From: Vreelandella malpeensis
GTDB taxonomy: Bacteria; Pseudomonadota; Gammaproteobacteria; Pseudomonadales; Halomonadaceae
Direction: 5' to 3'
DNA: 64,000 nucleotides
Assembly (NCBI RefSeq): GCF_020622355.1
Contig: NZ_WHVL01000006.1
Location: 62,001-126,000 of the forward strand
This document shows, piece after piece, positions 9,670-20,017 of this stretch. Every line of letters starts with the position of its first letter. The first letter of the stretch is position 1. The notes under the pieces are model-generated. The model had not been told where the DNA came from and searched no databases. It was given only the letters and a program-made list of their open reading frames with translations. The position numbers and the translations under genes were made by a program.

Positions 9670-10364
9670 ACGATGTCAACGAACACGACGACAAGCATGC
9701 CCTGGCCGGCGAGTACGTGCTGGGCACGCTGTCCTTTGCGGAGCGTCAGGCGCTCACTGCGCGCCTGGAGCGCGACCCCGAACTCGCCCGCGCGGTCCGC
9801 GCCTGGGAAGAGCGCTTCTTTCCCTACAACGCGCTGACCGAACCGCTCCCCCCGAGTGATTTTCTGTGGCCGCGCATCGAGCGAAGCCTTGGCCAGTCGC
9901 GCCCTCGCGTGGCTCGCCCGGGCGTCTGGCAGCGCCTCGGGGTCTGGCGCGCGGCGGCAGGGCTGGGACTTGCCGCAAGCGTTGTCATGGCCGCGTTGCT
10001 GTTCCTTCGCCCGGCGGCCCCGGCGACCCCCGAATACATGGTGGTGCTGCTCGCGCCGCAGAACCAGTCCGCCGGCTGGGTGGTGCAGGCCGCCAACCGC
10101 CGCCAGATCGAGCTGATTCCGCTTGGTACCTTCGAGGTGCCCGAGGGCAAGGCGCTGGAGTTCTGGACCAAGGCCGACGACTGGCAGCAGCCTGTGTCAC
10201 TGGGACTGGTCGAGCCCGGCCAGCCCATTCGCCTGGACTTGGATGATCTGCCACCGCTCGAGGACAACCAGCTCTTCGAGCTCACCATGGAAGATGCGAC
10301 AGGTTCCCCCACAGGACTGCCCACCGGGCCGATCGAGTACATCGGTCGCGCGGTGGAGATCTAG
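9666..10364 (+). CDS. Anti-sigma factor, RskA-like
   Basis: 232 aa. The N-terminal part (HALAGEYVLGTLSFAERQALTARL, ..VRAWEERFFPYN) matches the anti-sigma domain of the RskA class, without a zinc-binding HxxxCxxC. One membrane segment at about residues 97-115 (AAGLGLAASVVMAALLFL) is followed by an outward domain of the RskA type. It is translationally coupled to the sigma factor by ATGA. Expected role: membrane sequestration of the sigma factor until a signal releases it. Confidence 0.85.
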   Translation: MNDVNEHDDKHALAGEYVLGTLSFAERQALTARLERDPELARAVRAWEERFFPYNALTEPLPPSDFLWPRIERSLGQSRPRVARPGVWQRLGVWRAAAGLGLAASVVMAALLFLRPAAPATPEYMVVLLAPQNQSAGWVVQAANRRQIELIPLGTFEVPEGKALEFWTKADDWQQPVSLGLVEPGQPIRLDLDDLPPLEDNQLFELTMEDATGSPTGLPTGPIEYIGRAVEI

Positions 10365-10374
10365 CGGGCGGCGC

Positions 10375-11748
10375 TCAAAAGAACGTCAGCCCGACCTGGA
10401 AGAGCCGCTCGACGTCGCGAATCCGGCGCTTGTCGATCACGAACAGGATCACGTGATCGCCACTCTCCACCACCGCGTCACCATGGGCGATGATCACCTC
10501 CTTGCCGCGTACCATCGCCCCGATGGTGGTGCCTTCGGGCAGCTCGATGTCGCGCACCGCCCGGCCCACCACTTTGGAGGAGTTCCTGTCGCCGTGGGCG
10601 ATCGCCTCGATCGCCTCGGCGGCCCCGCGTCTGAGCGAGTGCACGTTGACGATGTCGCCCCGGCGCACGTGGGTCAAAAGACTGCCGATGGTCGCCTGCT
10701 GGGGCGAGATCGCGATGTCGATCTCGCCGCCCTGGACGAGATCCACGTAGGCGGCATTGTTGATCAGCGTCAGCACCTTCTTGGCTCCCAGCCGCTTGGC
10801 CAGAAGCGACGACATGATGTTGACCTCGTCGTCGTTGGTCAGCGCGCAGAAGATGTCGCAATCCTCGATGTTCTCCTCTTCCAGCAACCGCTTGCTGGTG
10901 GCGCTTCCGTGCAGCACCACGGTACGGTCGAGACGCTCGGAGAGCGTGGTGCAGCGCTCGAGGCTGTGCTCGATGATCTTGACCTGGTGGCTGTGCTCGA
11001 GATGCTCTGCCAGGCGCTCGCCGATGTTGCCGCCGCCGGCGATCACCACCCGGCGAAAGCCGCGCTCGACTCGCCTTAGCTCGCTCATCACCGCGCGGAT
11101 GTCACGCCTTGCGGCGAGAAAGAACACCTCGTCGTCGGCCTCGATGACGGTATCGCCGCGCGGGATGATCGGCCGGTTGCGGCGGTAGATCGCCGCCACC
11201 CGGGTGTCGACATTGGGCATGTGACGGCCCAGAAAGGCAAGATCCTGGCCCACCAGCGGGCCGCCGTAGAACGCCTTGACCGCGACGAGCTGAACGAGCC
11301 CGCCGGCGAACTCGAGCACCTGAAGCGCGCCCGGGTGTTCGATCAGCCGGCGCACGTGGTCGGTGACCACCTGCTCGGGGCTGATCAGCACGTCGATGGG
11401 AATCGCCTCGTGGGCGAACAGGCCCTTGCGGGTGAGATAGGGCGTGGCGCGCACGCGGGCGATCTTGGTGGGGGTGCGAAACAGCGTGTGGGCGACCTGG
11501 CAGGCGATCATGTTGACTTCGTCGGAGTTGGTGACGGCGATCAGCATGTCGGCGTCCTCACAGCCGGCCTGGCGCAGCACGATGGGGTAGGAGCCAGCGC
11601 CGGTGACGGTGCGAATGTCGAGCTTGGTATGCAACTCACGCAGCTTGGCCGCGTCGGTGTCGACCACGGTGATGTCGTTCTCTTCGCGCGCGAGGTGTTC
11701 GGCCAGGGTCCCGCCGACCTGGCCGGCGCCGAGAATGATGATTTTCAT
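10375..11748 (-). CDS. trkA: Trk K+ uptake NAD(H)-binding subunit TrkA
   Basis: Peripheral regulatory subunit that gates TrkH/TrkI potassium channels by binding NAD(H). 457 aa, the E. coli length. Two RCK halves are visible: [20 protein letters not shown] with ITVVDTD at the N-terminus, and [19 protein letters not shown] with VKIIEHS in the second half; each is followed by a TrkA-C domain. The ATG overlaps the stop of the response regulator (ATGA), making it the last gene of the trkH-kinase-regulator-trkA operon. Confidence 0.95.
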   Translation of the reverse strand: MKIIILGAGQVGGTLAEHLAREENDITVVDTDAAKLRELHTKLDIRTVTGAGSYPIVLRQAGCEDADMLIAVTNSDEVNMIACQVAHTLFRTPTKIARVRATPYLTRKGLFAHEAIPIDVLISPEQVVTDHVRRLIEHPGALQVLEFAGGLVQLVAVKAFYGGPLVGQDLAFLGRHMPNVDTRVAAIYRRNRPIIPRGDTVIEADDEVFFLAARRDIRAVMSELRRVERGFRRVVIAGGGNIGERLAEHLEHSHQVKIIEHSLERCTTLSERLDRTVVLHGSATSKRLLEEENIEDCDIFCALTNDDEVNIMSSLLAKRLGAKKVLTLINNAAYVDLVQGGEIDIAISPQQATIGSLLTHVRRGDIVNVHSLRRGAAEAIEAIAHGDRNSSKVVGRAVRDIELPEGTTIGAMVRGKEVIIAHGDAVVESGDHVILFVIDKRRIRDVERLFQVGLTFF

Positions 11749-12464
11749 GGAAGCGTCTCCTGAGACTCGGGCTCGCCGTGGAGCCGGTAGCCGATGCCGG
11801 GTTCGGTTTGCAGCAGATGAGGGGTGTGCGGGTCGTCGCCGAGCTTCTGACGCAGTCGGCTGACGACGATGCGCAGGTAGTGGGTATCGTTTCGATGGCT
11901 GGCGCCCCACACCTGGCGAAGCAGCTGGGTCTGGGTTACCACGCGGCCCGCCTGGTGGGCCAGGAGCGTCAGCACGGCGAACTCCTTGGGCGTCAGGCGC
12001 ACCGGGCGCCCGGCCAGTGTCACGCGCCGCGCGGCCGGCTCGATGCGCAGTTCGCCGTAGCAGTAGGGCCGGGCGTGACCGACAAGGGCGGGTCGGCGCA
12101 GCAAGGCGCGTACGCGGGCCAGAAGCTCCTCGATACCGAAAGGCTTGGTGACGTAATCGTTGGCGCCTGCGTCGAGCGCCTGCACCTTCTCGGCTTCGTG
12201 GCCGCGCACCGAGACGATGATGACCGGCACGTTGCTTGCGCGGCGTATCGCGGCGAGCACCGCTTGGCCCTCCATGTCGGGAAGCCCCAGGTCCAGCAGC
12301 ACAAGATCGATCGGCTCGCCTGATGATGCCAGCACGGTCTCGATGGCTTGTGCGCCGGTCGCAGCTTCGCTCACCGCGAAGCCTTGGGAGCTCAGACTGA
12401 TGCGCAAAAACTGGCGAATGGCGCGCTCGTCGTCCACGACCAGCACGCGGAAAGTCTCGTTCAT
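11745..12464 (-). CDS. KdpE-like response regulator
   Basis: 239 aa OmpR-family regulator. The receiver domain has the acidic pair in [12 protein letters not shown], phospho-Asp in [13 protein letters not shown] and Lys in VTKPFG. The C-terminal winged helix ends [30 protein letters not shown], which is diagnostic of the KdpE group. Here it sits between trkA and trkH rather than beside kdpFABC, so Trk genes are the likely target (inference). It is coupled to the kinase gene by ATGA. Confidence 0.9.
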   Translation of the reverse strand: MNETFRVLVVDDERAIRQFLRISLSSQGFAVSEAATGAQAIETVLASSGEPIDLVLLDLGLPDMEGQAVLAAIRRASNVPVIIVSVRGHEAEKVQALDAGANDYVTKPFGIEELLARVRALLRRPALVGHARPYCYGELRIEPAARRVTLAGRPVRLTPKEFAVLTLLAHQAGRVVTQTQLLRQVWGASHRNDTHYLRIVVSRLRQKLGDDPHTPHLLQTEPGIGYRLHGEPESQETLP

Positions 12465-13552
12465 GCGTCGTATCCCGCGCCGGACGGCGCCGTGTAAGGG
12501 CGAAGCGGCAGACGAATCACCATGGTCGTGCCACGCCCTTCGGGACCGGCCTCAGCGGCTATCTCGCCACCATGGGCGCTCACCATTCCCTTGCAGATCG
12601 CAAGGCCCAGGCCGCTGCCGTGAGGGCTGCCGTCGCCGGTGTAGAACATCTCGAATACCTTCTCGCGCATGGTCGGGTCGATACCAGGGCCCTGGTCGGT
12701 CAAGGCGATGATCATGTGACTCGCCGTCTCGTCGGTGGCGGCGCTCATCTCGAGCGTGCCGCCCGGCGGCGAGAAGCGCGCGGCGTTTTCCAGCACGTTG
12801 ACCAGGACCTGCTCGATCAGCGCCGGATGAACGTACAGCAGGGGCAGGCTGCCCGCCGGCCAGCGCTGGAGGAGCGCCACTCCCTCCAGCGCCGAGGCCA
12901 GGCGGCGGCGGGCCGAGCCGACCATGTCGTCGAGCGATACCCAGTCGCGCTCGATCTTGAGCTCGCCGTGGCCCAGGCGCGTCATGTCCAGCAGGTTCTG
13001 AATGTAGCGGTCCAGGCGCTGGCTCTCGCCGAGCACGCTATCGAGCAGCTCGCGCCGGTCGGCGGGACTCAACTGCGCATCCAGGGCGCGCAGCGAGCTG
13101 GCCGCACCGATGATCGAGGCAAGTGGCGTGCGCAGGTCGTGGGAGACGGAAGCCAGCAGCGCCGAGCGCAGCCGCTCGCGCTCCTCGGCCAGGCGCGCGG
13201 CACCGAGTGCCTGCATGCGACGGCGGCTTTCACCGGCGACCCGGCCTACCACCAGCGCGACCAGCAGGAAGAAGCAGAGTGTCAGCAGCTGCTCGCGTTC
13301 GGACACCAACAGCGAGTAGCGCGGCTCGGTAAAGAAGAAATTGAAGGTGACGAACCCGACCAGTGCGCTCAGTACCGCGGCATGGCCGCTTGCAAGCACC
13401 GCGCAGGCCAGCACGGCGCTCAGGAACACCAGCGACAGGTCGGCCAGCGCCAGCCAGGCATTCAGCCCCCAGCTTGCGATCAGCGCCAGCAGGTTGGCCA
13501 TCAGCACGCAGCCAAGCTCGCGACGGCGGGGAAGACGATACCAGGATGGCAA
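12461..13552 (-). CDS. Short KdpD-like sensor histidine kinase (no N-terminal KdpD domain)
   Basis: About 363 aa, against about 890 for KdpD. It contains the DUF4118-like four-helix membrane region ([20 protein letters not shown] to [19 protein letters not shown]), the H-box [22 protein letters not shown], and the ATPase domain with [17 protein letters not shown] and [13 protein letters not shown]. The cytoplasmic KdpD and USP sensor domains are absent. I propose a TTG start at 13552, because AAGGAGGT lies 3 bases upstream and it is 15 bases from the trkH stop; ATG 13501 is the alternative. It probably senses K+ or osmotic state for the adjacent Trk genes. Confidence 0.85.
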   Translation of the reverse strand: MPSWYRLPRRRELGCVLMANLLALIASWGLNAWLALADLSLVFLSAVLACAVLASGHAAVLSALVGFVTFNFFFTEPRYSLLVSEREQLLTLCFFLLVALVVGRVAGESRRRMQALGAARLAEERERLRSALLASVSHDLRTPLASIIGAASSLRALDAQLSPADRRELLDSVLGESQRLDRYIQNLLDMTRLGHGELKIERDWVSLDDMVGSARRRLASALEGVALLQRWPAGSLPLLYVHPALIEQVLVNVLENAARFSPPGGTLEMSAATDETASHMIIALTDQGPGIDPTMREKVFEMFYTGDGSPHGSGLGLAICKGMVSAHGGEIAAEAGPEGRGTTMVIRLPLRPYTAPSGAGYDA

Positions 13553-13566
13553 GGGACCTCCTTGGG

Positions 13567-15057
13567 TCAGCGCCGCCAGAACATCGGCGTCATCAGCACT
13601 ACAACGGTGAGAATCTCGAGCCGGCCCATCAGCATGCCCAGGCACAGAAGCCACTTGGCTGCCGCCGGCAGGGTATAGAAGTTGCCCGCCGGGCCGATGA
13701 CATCGCCAAGGCCCGGGCCGACGTTGGCCACCGCCGTGGCCGCGCCCGTCACTGCGGTGACCAGGTCGAGCCCGAGCGCGGAGAGCGAAAGCGCCAGCAC
13801 CGCGATGGTGATGAAGAAGAAGAACGAAAAAGCGACCACGCCCCGGGAGATGTCGCTGGTCACCGGCTGGCCGTTGTAGCGCGTGGTAAATACTCCGTTG
13901 GCATGAATCAGGTAGCGCAGCTGGTTGCGCAGCATAAACAGCGCGATCTGGAAGCGAAACATCTTCATGCCTCCACTGGTCGAACCGCTGCAGCCGCCAA
14001 CGAAGGTGAGGTAGAAGAACGCCGCCACGGGCAGCGCCCCCCAAAGCGTATAGTCGTCCGAGGCGTAGCCGGTGGTGGTGACCACCGAAATCACGTTGAA
14101 GGTGACGTGGGTCAGCGAGGCGAACCAGGGGTCGCCCTGAAGCACGCGCCAAACACTTAGCACCATGATCGCTGCCAACAGCAGTTTCAGCAGCCCGCGT
14201 ACCTGCTGGTCTTGCCAGAGCGCGGCGCGAGAGGTGCGTAGAAAACGGATGTAAAGCACAAAGGGTAACGCGCCGCATAGCATGAAAAAACTGCCCATCC
14301 ACAATAGCAAGGGCTTGTCGGCGTAAGCGCCGAAAGAGGTGTCGGAGTTGGCGAAGCCGCCGGTGGCCAGCGACGTCATGCCGTGCACGATGGCATCCAG
14401 CGGCTGCATGCCGCCCAACCAGTAGCTCGCCATGGCCAACAGCGAGAGGCCGACGTAAATGCCCAGTGTGGCCTTGGCGATGCCGCCGGTGCGCGGCAGC
14501 ACCTTCTCCGACCAGTCCGAGGATTCGGTGTGAAAAAGGCGCATGCCGCCTACCTTGAGAAAGGGCAGGATGGCGATCCCCATCACGATGATGCCGATTC
14601 CGCCGAGCCACTGCATCAGGCCTCGCCACAGCTTGAGGCCATCGGAAAGGTGCTCGATGCCCACCATCACCGTGGAGCCGGTGGTAGTGATCGCCGAGAC
14701 CGACTCGAACACCGCGTTGGTGAGGCTGAGGGCCGGCGCTCCGAGAATCAACGGCAGGCTCGCCAAAAGGCTCACGCTTGCCCAGCTGGCGGCGGTCAGC
14801 ACGAACATCTGCCAAGGTTTCAGCTCCATAGGCACGCGGTGGGTCACGGCGAGAGCGGCGCCGGAAAGCCCCAGCACGATCGCTATCGCCTCGAGAAAGG
14901 CGTAGGCATCCGGATCGCGCTCCAGAATCAAAACGATCAGCGGCAGCAGCATGAACAGTGCCAGGACCATCCACAGCACTGCGACGATCCGCAGGATCGG
15001 CGCCCAGTGGCGAATGGCCTCACGCGAATAGGCGACACTCGGGTGGGAAAAGGACAT
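13567..15057 (-). CDS. trkH: Trk-type K+ transporter membrane subunit TrkH
   Basis: Inner-membrane K+ translocating subunit, 496 aa. The four pore loops typical of SKT proteins are visible in order: SAITTTGSTV, TSLATGGFANSD, ISVVTTTGYASDD and TAVANVGPGLG, each around its filter glycine. Many hydrophobic helices lie between. It heads an operon with a short KdpD-like kinase, a KdpE-like regulator and trkA, in that order, separated by 14 bases or overlapping. K+ accumulation is the first osmotic response in halophilic gammaproteobacteria. Whether the name trkH or trkI fits better cannot be told from this window. Confidence 0.94.
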   Translation of the reverse strand: MSFSHPSVAYSREAIRHWAPILRIVAVLWMVLALFMLLPLIVLILERDPDAYAFLEAIAIVLGLSGAALAVTHRVPMELKPWQMFVLTAASWASVSLLASLPLILGAPALSLTNAVFESVSAITTTGSTVMVGIEHLSDGLKLWRGLMQWLGGIGIIVMGIAILPFLKVGGMRLFHTESSDWSEKVLPRTGGIAKATLGIYVGLSLLAMASYWLGGMQPLDAIVHGMTSLATGGFANSDTSFGAYADKPLLLWMGSFFMLCGALPFVLYIRFLRTSRAALWQDQQVRGLLKLLLAAIMVLSVWRVLQGDPWFASLTHVTFNVISVVTTTGYASDDYTLWGALPVAAFFYLTFVGGCSGSTSGGMKMFRFQIALFMLRNQLRYLIHANGVFTTRYNGQPVTSDISRGVVAFSFFFFITIAVLALSLSALGLDLVTAVTGAATAVANVGPGLGDVIGPAGNFYTLPAAAKWLLCLGMLMGRLEILTVVVLMTPMFWRR

Positions 15058-15204
15058 GACGGGGCCTCGATCGACGCAACGTTGTCATCTGAGCATGCGA
15101 CGACATAAAAAGTCTGTAAAAAGTGTCGAGGCGCTCGACGCCGGGCGCCCGCGTTGTGCAGTATCGTCGACTATCGGCCCGCTAGCCGTTGGGTTAGCGT
15201 TTAG

Positions 15205-15217
15205 TAGTAAAATTACA
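15205..15217. promoter_or_regulatory. HexR-like operator upstream of zwf
   Basis: TAGTAAAATTACA shares TAGTAAAATTAC exactly with the box upstream of pyk. It lies about 90 bases before the zwf ATG. A weaker relative (TAGGTAATTAAAC) follows near 15257. Confidence 0.6.
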
Positions 15218-15303
15218 TCCATTCATTGCGCATGACCGCCGCTATCGGATAAATTTTAGGTAATTAAACGACGTCTTGCGGCGCCAGGATTCAAGGAGTC
15301 ACG

Positions 15304-16797
15304 ATGAGTCAGTCCCCATCTTTGTTGGGTGATCCCCAGCACGCGATCGATCTGGTGCTGTTCGGTGCCTTAGGAGACCTTGCCCTGCGCAAGCTCTTCG
15401 TTGCGCTTTATCACCTCGACCGGGAAGGGCTGATGCCCGAACAGACCCGCATTCTCGGCCTCGCCCGCCAGGAGCATGACACCGAAGGCTTTCGCCGGCT
15501 GGTCGGCGCCGCGCTCGAAAAGCGCCTGAAGCCTGATGAGCAGGACGCTATCTGCCAGGAGCGGTTTCTGAACCGGCTAGAGTACCTGAAACTCGACTTC
15601 AAGAGCCTCGACGGCTACGCCGGCATCAAGCAGTGGCGTGAAGGCGCCAAACGCCCCATGGTGGTGTACCTGTCGGTGGCCGCGCGCATCTACGGTGACA
15701 TCTGCCATCACCTGGGTGAAAGCGGCAGCCTCGATGACGACAGCCGCGTGGTGGTCGAGAAGCCGATCGGCTACGACCTCGAGTCCTCTCAGGCGATCAA
15801 CGATGCCATCGGCGCGGTGTTTCCGGAGGAGCGCGTCTACCGCATCGACCATTATCTCGGCAAGGAGACGGTGCAGAACCTGATCGCGCTGCGCTTTGCC
15901 AATCCGCTGTTCGGCACCCAGTGGAACCAGAACCACATTTCCCACGTCGAGATCACTGTGGCTGAGAAAGTCGGCATCGAAGGGCGGTGGGGTTACTTCG
16001 ACGACGCCGGCCAGCTTAGAGACATGGTGCAGAATCACCTCCTGCAGCTTCTTTGCCTGATCGCCATGGACCCACCCTCGAATCTCGACGCCGATGCCAT
16101 TCGCGACGAGAAGGTCAAGGTGCTCAAGGCGCTCAAGCCCTTCACCGGCGAGGCGCTGGGGCGCGACGTGGTGCGCGGCCAGTACATTGCCGGTACCAGC
16201 GACGGTCAGGCGGTGCCGGGTTATCTCGAAGAAGAGGACGCCAATACCGAAAGTCGCACCGAGACGTTCGTGGCGATGAAGACCGAGGTGGCCAACTGGC
16301 GCTGGGCCGGCGTGCCGTTCTACCTGCGCACCGGCAAGCGCATGCCCGAGAAGCTTTCCCAGATCGTCATCCACTTTCGCCAGCAGCCGCACTACATCTT
16401 CGACCCGGACCAGCGCGATATCGCTTCCAACAAGCTGATCATTCGCCTGCAGCCCGAAGAGGGCATTGCACTGCAGGTACTCACCAAGGACAGCGGCCTG
16501 GACAAGGGCATGCGCCTGCGACCGGGGCCCTTGCATCTGGATTTCAACAGCGCCTTTCCCAAGTCGCGCATCCCGGACGCCTACGAGCGGCTGCTTCTGG
16601 AAGTGATGAAAGGGCAGCAGTATCTCTTCGTGCGTCGCGACGAGGTCGAGTTCGCCTGGCGCTGGTGCGACCAGCTCATCGAGGGTTGGAAAACTCGCGA
16701 AACGCCGCCGCGGCGTTACCCTGCCGGCTCCTGGGGGCCGGTGGCGTCGATCGCCATGATCACCCAGGACGGACGCAGCTGGTACGAGGACTACTGA
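15304..16797 (+). CDS. zwf: Glucose-6-phosphate 1-dehydrogenase
   Basis: Oxidises glucose-6-phosphate to 6-phosphogluconolactone, the entry to the Entner-Doudoroff and pentose phosphate routes. 497 aa. N-terminal nucleotide-binding [13 protein letters not shown], substrate/catalytic motif [13 protein letters not shown], and [20 protein letters not shown] precedes the ATG. It leads the operon zwf-pgl-eda, with pgl starting one base after its stop. A HexR-like box in the promoter region fits KDPG-responsive control. Confidence 0.96.
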   Translation: MSQSPSLLGDPQHAIDLVLFGALGDLALRKLFVALYHLDREGLMPEQTRILGLARQEHDTEGFRRLVGAALEKRLKPDEQDAICQERFLNRLEYLKLDFKSLDGYAGIKQWREGAKRPMVVYLSVAARIYGDICHHLGESGSLDDDSRVVVEKPIGYDLESSQAINDAIGAVFPEERVYRIDHYLGKETVQNLIALRFANPLFGTQWNQNHISHVEITVAEKVGIEGRWGYFDDAGQLRDMVQNHLLQLLCLIAMDPPSNLDADAIRDEKVKVLKALKPFTGEALGRDVVRGQYIAGTSDGQAVPGYLEEEDANTESRTETFVAMKTEVANWRWAGVPFYLRTGKRMPEKLSQIVIHFRQQPHYIFDPDQRDIASNKLIIRLQPEEGIALQVLTKDSGLDKGMRLRPGPLHLDFNSAFPKSRIPDAYERLLLEVMKGQQYLFVRRDEVEFAWRWCDQLIEGWKTRETPPRRYPAGSWGPVASIAMITQDGRSWYEDY

Positions 16798-16798
16798 C

Positions 16799-17464
16799 AT
16801 GAGCGAGCTACGCAAGGCGCTGGCCGAACAGTTGGCTGAAGCAGTTCACCAGGCCCTGGTGGAGGATCTGGAGCGCCAGCAAAACGTGCTGCTGGTCGTC
16901 TCCGGTGGCTCCACCCCGATATTGTTCTTCCAGGCGCTGGCCGCCAGGCCGCTGCCCTGGGCGCGGGTTCAGGTGACGCTGGCCGACGAGCGCTGGGTCG
17001 AGGCACAAAGCCAGGACAGCAACGCGCGGTTGGTACGCGAGCATCTATTGGTGGGGGAGGCGGCAAGCGCCGACTTCATCCCCTTGACCAGCGAAGCCGA
17101 AACGCCGGAGCAGGGTGTGGAAGAGGTCACCCGGCGCATCGAGCCGCTCGCCTGGCCGGCCAGTGTGGTCATCCTCGGCATGGGCGGCGATGGCCACACG
17201 GCGTCGCTGTTCCCGGATAGCCCCGAGCTCGGCCTTGCCATGACCACCGACGAGGCGCTGGTGGCGGTGCGCACGCCGAGCCAGCCCCAGCCGCGTATTA
17301 CCTTGAGCGCCGATCGCCTGCACCAGGCGCGCAGACATTTTCTCCACATCACCGGCGATGACAAGCGCGCCGTGCTCGGCACTGCCCTGGCGGGGGACGA
17401 TGTTCGCGTGCTCCCCGTCCGTGCCTTTCTGAGCTGCCCGCTGGCCATCTACTGGGCGCCTTGA
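16799..17464 (+). CDS. pgl: 6-phosphogluconolactonase
   Basis: Hydrolyses 6-phosphogluconolactone to 6-phosphogluconate. 221 aa, of the DevB/SOL type: LLVVSGGSTPILFFQAL, VTLADERWVEAQSQDSN and VVILGMGGDGHTASLFPDS. It starts one base after zwf, so expression is coupled, and eda follows 42 bases later. Confidence 0.94.
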   Translation: MSELRKALAEQLAEAVHQALVEDLERQQNVLLVVSGGSTPILFFQALAARPLPWARVQVTLADERWVEAQSQDSNARLVREHLLVGEAASADFIPLTSEAETPEQGVEEVTRRIEPLAWPASVVILGMGGDGHTASLFPDSPELGLAMTTDEALVAVRTPSQPQPRITLSADRLHQARRHFLHITGDDKRAVLGTALAGDDVRVLPVRAFLSCPLAIYWAP

Positions 17465-17506
17465 CTCTGCGCCCCGCAAGCGTTCGATTTTGACCTGGAG
17501 ACCGAC

Positions 17507-18169
17507 ATGAGTATCGACAAACAGCTGCCTTCCACGCGCACCGCAGAGCTCGACAGCATCTGCCTCAAGGCCGAGGTTATCCCGGTCATCACCATCGACC
17601 GCCTCGAGGACGCCGTGCCGATGGGGCGCGCGCTGGTAGAGGGCGGCATCACCGTGCTGGAAGTGACGCTGCGCACCGACTGCGCGCTGGCAGCCATCAA
17701 GCGCATGAAGAAGGAGCTGACCGGCGCCAGCATCGGCGTGGGCACCGTGCTGACCCCCGCCCAGTACCGTCAGGCCGAAGAGGTCGGCGCGGACTTCATC
17801 GTCACGCCCGGCACCACCGAGGCGCTCTACCGCTACGGCGTGGAAAGTCCGGTGCCGATGCTGCCCGGCGTTTCCACGGTGTCCGAGCTTATGGCCGGCT
17901 GGCAGTACGGCTACCGGCGCTTCAAGTTCTTTCCCGCGGAATCGAGCGGCGGCGCCAAGGCGATCAAGGCGATCGGCGGGCCGATCGGCGAGGCGCGTTT
18001 CTGCCCGACCGGCGGCATCACACTCGACAACGCCGAGGAGTATTTGAAACTTCCCAACGTGATGTGCGTCGGTGGCTCCTGGCTGACGCCCAAGTCGCTG
18101 GTCGAGGCCGAGGATTGGGCCGGCATCAAGAAGCTCGCCCGGGAGGCCGCCGAACGCTTTCATCACTGA
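17507..18169 (+). CDS. eda: KDPG aldolase (Eda)
   Basis: Cleaves 2-keto-3-deoxy-6-phosphogluconate into pyruvate and glyceraldehyde-3-phosphate, the last step of the Entner-Doudoroff route. 220 aa. Catalytic Glu in EVTLRTDCA, phosphate-binding and Schiff-base region GYRRFKFFPAES (Lys near 140), and CPTGGIT. It closes the zwf-pgl-eda operon and is followed by a strong terminator. A separate, shorter aldolase of the same fold (dgoA) occurs downstream for galactonate. Confidence 0.96.
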   Translation: MSIDKQLPSTRTAELDSICLKAEVIPVITIDRLEDAVPMGRALVEGGITVLEVTLRTDCALAAIKRMKKELTGASIGVGTVLTPAQYRQAEEVGADFIVTPGTTEALYRYGVESPVPMLPGVSTVSELMAGWQYGYRRFKFFPAESSGGAKAIKAIGGPIGEARFCPTGGITLDNAEEYLKLPNVMCVGGSWLTPKSLVEAEDWAGIKKLAREAAERFHH

Positions 18170-18192
18170 CCGCTTATCGCCAAACCAAACGA

Positions 18193-18219
18193 CCCAGGCC
18201 AGCCGCCTGGGTTTTTTTT
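18193..18219 (+). terminator. Rho-independent terminator of zwf-pgl-eda
   Basis: Stem CCCAGGC / GCCTGGG with a 5-base loop, followed by eight T. Confidence 0.9.
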
Positions 18220-18308
18220 ATGCAATTGATCGGCGCCGATGTCGTTAGCAGCGTTACGACCAAAGAGGGATAACCCGGCTGAATCGATTAGCCTAAGATA
18301 CCTTCATA

Positions 18309-18320
18309 TTGTCTGACATA
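18309..18320. promoter_or_regulatory. Candidate GntR-family operator upstream of the SGLT-type symporter
   Basis: TTGTCTGACATA contains the palindrome TGTC-T-GACA, typical of FadR-subfamily GntR operators. The same TGTCTGACA occurs at 24443 upstream of gntR. It lies about 45 bases before the symporter ATG. Confidence 0.55.
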
Positions 18321-18363
18321 TAGGCACGGCCGTGCCGTGTGGACTACATGGAGGTGAGCGAAC

Positions 18364-19962
18364 ATGCATCTGTTGACCCTGGCATCCTTTCTCTTCTTCA
18401 CGGGGCTCGTCGCCTTCGTGACCTGGCGTATCACGCGCCGTGACGACCACTCCAGTACCAGCGGCTATTTCCTGGCCGGGCGCAGCCTGACCTTCCCGCT
18501 GATCGCCGGGTCGCTTCTGATGACCAACCTCTCCACCGAGCAGATGGTGGGGCTCAATGGCGCGGCGTTTGCCGACGGCCTGAGCGTGATGGCCTGGGAA
18601 GTGGTGGCGGTGATCGCCCTGGTAGCGCTGGCGCTCTTTTTCCTGCCGCGCTTTCTGAAAAGCGGCATCGCCACGCTCCCGCAGCTGCTCGAGATTCGCT
18701 TCGACAAGACCACCCAGCTGATCACCAACGTGATCTTCCTGATCGCCTACGCGGTCATCCTCTTGCCGATCATCCTCTACTCCGGCGCCATCGGCCTTCA
18801 GGGCATGCTCGATCTGCCCGGGCTCACCGGCATCGAGTCGACCACCACGCTCTTATGGCTGACGGTCTGGATCGTCGGCATCATCGGCGCCGTCTACGCG
18901 CTGTTCGGCGGGCTTCGCACCGTCGCGGTCTCCGACACTCTGAACGGGGCGGGCCTTCTGGTCGGCGGTTTCGTGATCGGCTACTTCGGCCTGCAGGCGG
19001 TCAGCGACGGGGCGGGGGTCATGGAAGGCTGGAGCATCCTCAAAGAGACCAACCCGGAGCAGTTGAACTCCATCGGCGGATCCGAGCAGCAGGTGCCGTT
19101 CTTCACCCTGTTTACCGGGGTATTCTTGATCAATCTGTTCTACTGGAGTACCAATCAGCAGATCATTCAGCGTACCTTCGCCGCGAAAAATCTCGCCGAA
19201 GGTCAAAAGGGCGTACTGCTGACCGGTTTCTTCAAGCTGCTCGGCCCGCTCTATCTGGTGCTGCCAGGCATCATCGCCTACCACCTCTACTTCGACGAGG
19301 GCGTGCGTGCCGACGAAGCCTACGGCTATCTCGTGTTCAACGTGCTGCCGCCGTACCTGACCGGCTTCTTCGCCGCAGTCATGGTCGGCGCGATCCTCTC
19401 CTCGTTCAACTCGGCGCTCAACAGCACCACCACCATCTTCAGCCTAGGCATCTACAAGGGCGTGCTCAACCCGGAGGCCACCGAGGTCCAGGTAGTCAAG
19501 TCCGGCAAGGTGTTCGGCTGGATCATGGCGGTCGTCACCATGATCATCGCGCCGCTGCTGGCGGGCCAGGAGAGCCTGTTCGGCTACCTGCAGAAGATGA
19601 ACGCGATCTACTTCATCCCGATCCTCGCCGTGGTGATCGTCGGGCTTCTGACCAAGCGCGTCCCCCCCATGGCCGCCAAGATCGCGCTGGTCGGGGGCTG
19701 CCTGATGATCGCCGCCGGCTACTTCGTACCGCCGTTCACATTGCTCCCTGAAGTGATGCACGAGTTCCACTTCGTGGCCCTGGTGTTCGCGCTGCTGGTT
19801 GTCATCATGCTGGTCATCGGCAAGCTGCGCCCGCGCGAGACCGATTGGGTCCAGCAGGACACCGGTGACGTCGACCTCACCCCTTGGAAAGGTGCCGTGC
19901 CCGTGGGTATCGTGCTAGTGGTGCTGGTAATCGTGATGTATATCAGTTTCGCCGGGGTGTGA
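18364..19962 (+). CDS. SGLT-type sodium/sugar symporter (SSS family)
   Basis: 532 aa inner-membrane protein with about 14 hydrophobic segments. The N-terminus [33 protein letters not shown] and the internal [25 protein letters not shown] and [10 protein letters not shown] follow the SGLT (SLC5) pattern, indicating Na+-driven sugar uptake. It converges on the galactonate operon and shares a TGTCTGACA operator with it, so the substrate may be galactose, galactonate or a related sugar; the specificity is inferred, not read. GGAGGTGAG precedes the ATG. Confidence 0.85.
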   Translation: MHLLTLASFLFFTGLVAFVTWRITRRDDHSSTSGYFLAGRSLTFPLIAGSLLMTNLSTEQMVGLNGAAFADGLSVMAWEVVAVIALVALALFFLPRFLKSGIATLPQLLEIRFDKTTQLITNVIFLIAYAVILLPIILYSGAIGLQGMLDLPGLTGIESTTTLLWLTVWIVGIIGAVYALFGGLRTVAVSDTLNGAGLLVGGFVIGYFGLQAVSDGAGVMEGWSILKETNPEQLNSIGGSEQQVPFFTLFTGVFLINLFYWSTNQQIIQRTFAAKNLAEGQKGVLLTGFFKLLGPLYLVLPGIIAYHLYFDEGVRADEAYGYLVFNVLPPYLTGFFAAVMVGAILSSFNSALNSTTTIFSLGIYKGVLNPEATEVQVVKSGKVFGWIMAVVTMIIAPLLAGQESLFGYLQKMNAIYFIPILAVVIVGLLTKRVPPMAAKIALVGGCLMIAAGYFVPPFTLLPEVMHEFHFVALVFALLVVIMLVIGKLRPRETDWVQQDTGDVDLTPWKGAVPVGIVLVVLVIVMYISFAGV

Positions 19963-19973
19963 CCCATCCAAAC

Positions 19974-20005
19974 GCAAGGAGCCCCGCTTCGGCGGGGCTC
20001 CTTGC
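19974..20005. terminator. Bidirectional hairpin between symporter and lactonase genes
   Basis: A perfect 14-bp stem (GCAAGGAGCCCCGC and its complement) closed by a TTCG tetraloop, in the 55-base gap between convergent genes. No long T-run is seen on either side, but position and stability support a shared terminator. Confidence 0.75.
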
Positions 20006-20017
20006 ATTCAAGGCGCT

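Noticed and set aside
13553-14974. Long upstream extension of the KdpD-like frame
   Set aside because: It reads through trkH in another frame on the same strand; TrkH motifs are intact there, so only the part after 13552 is real.
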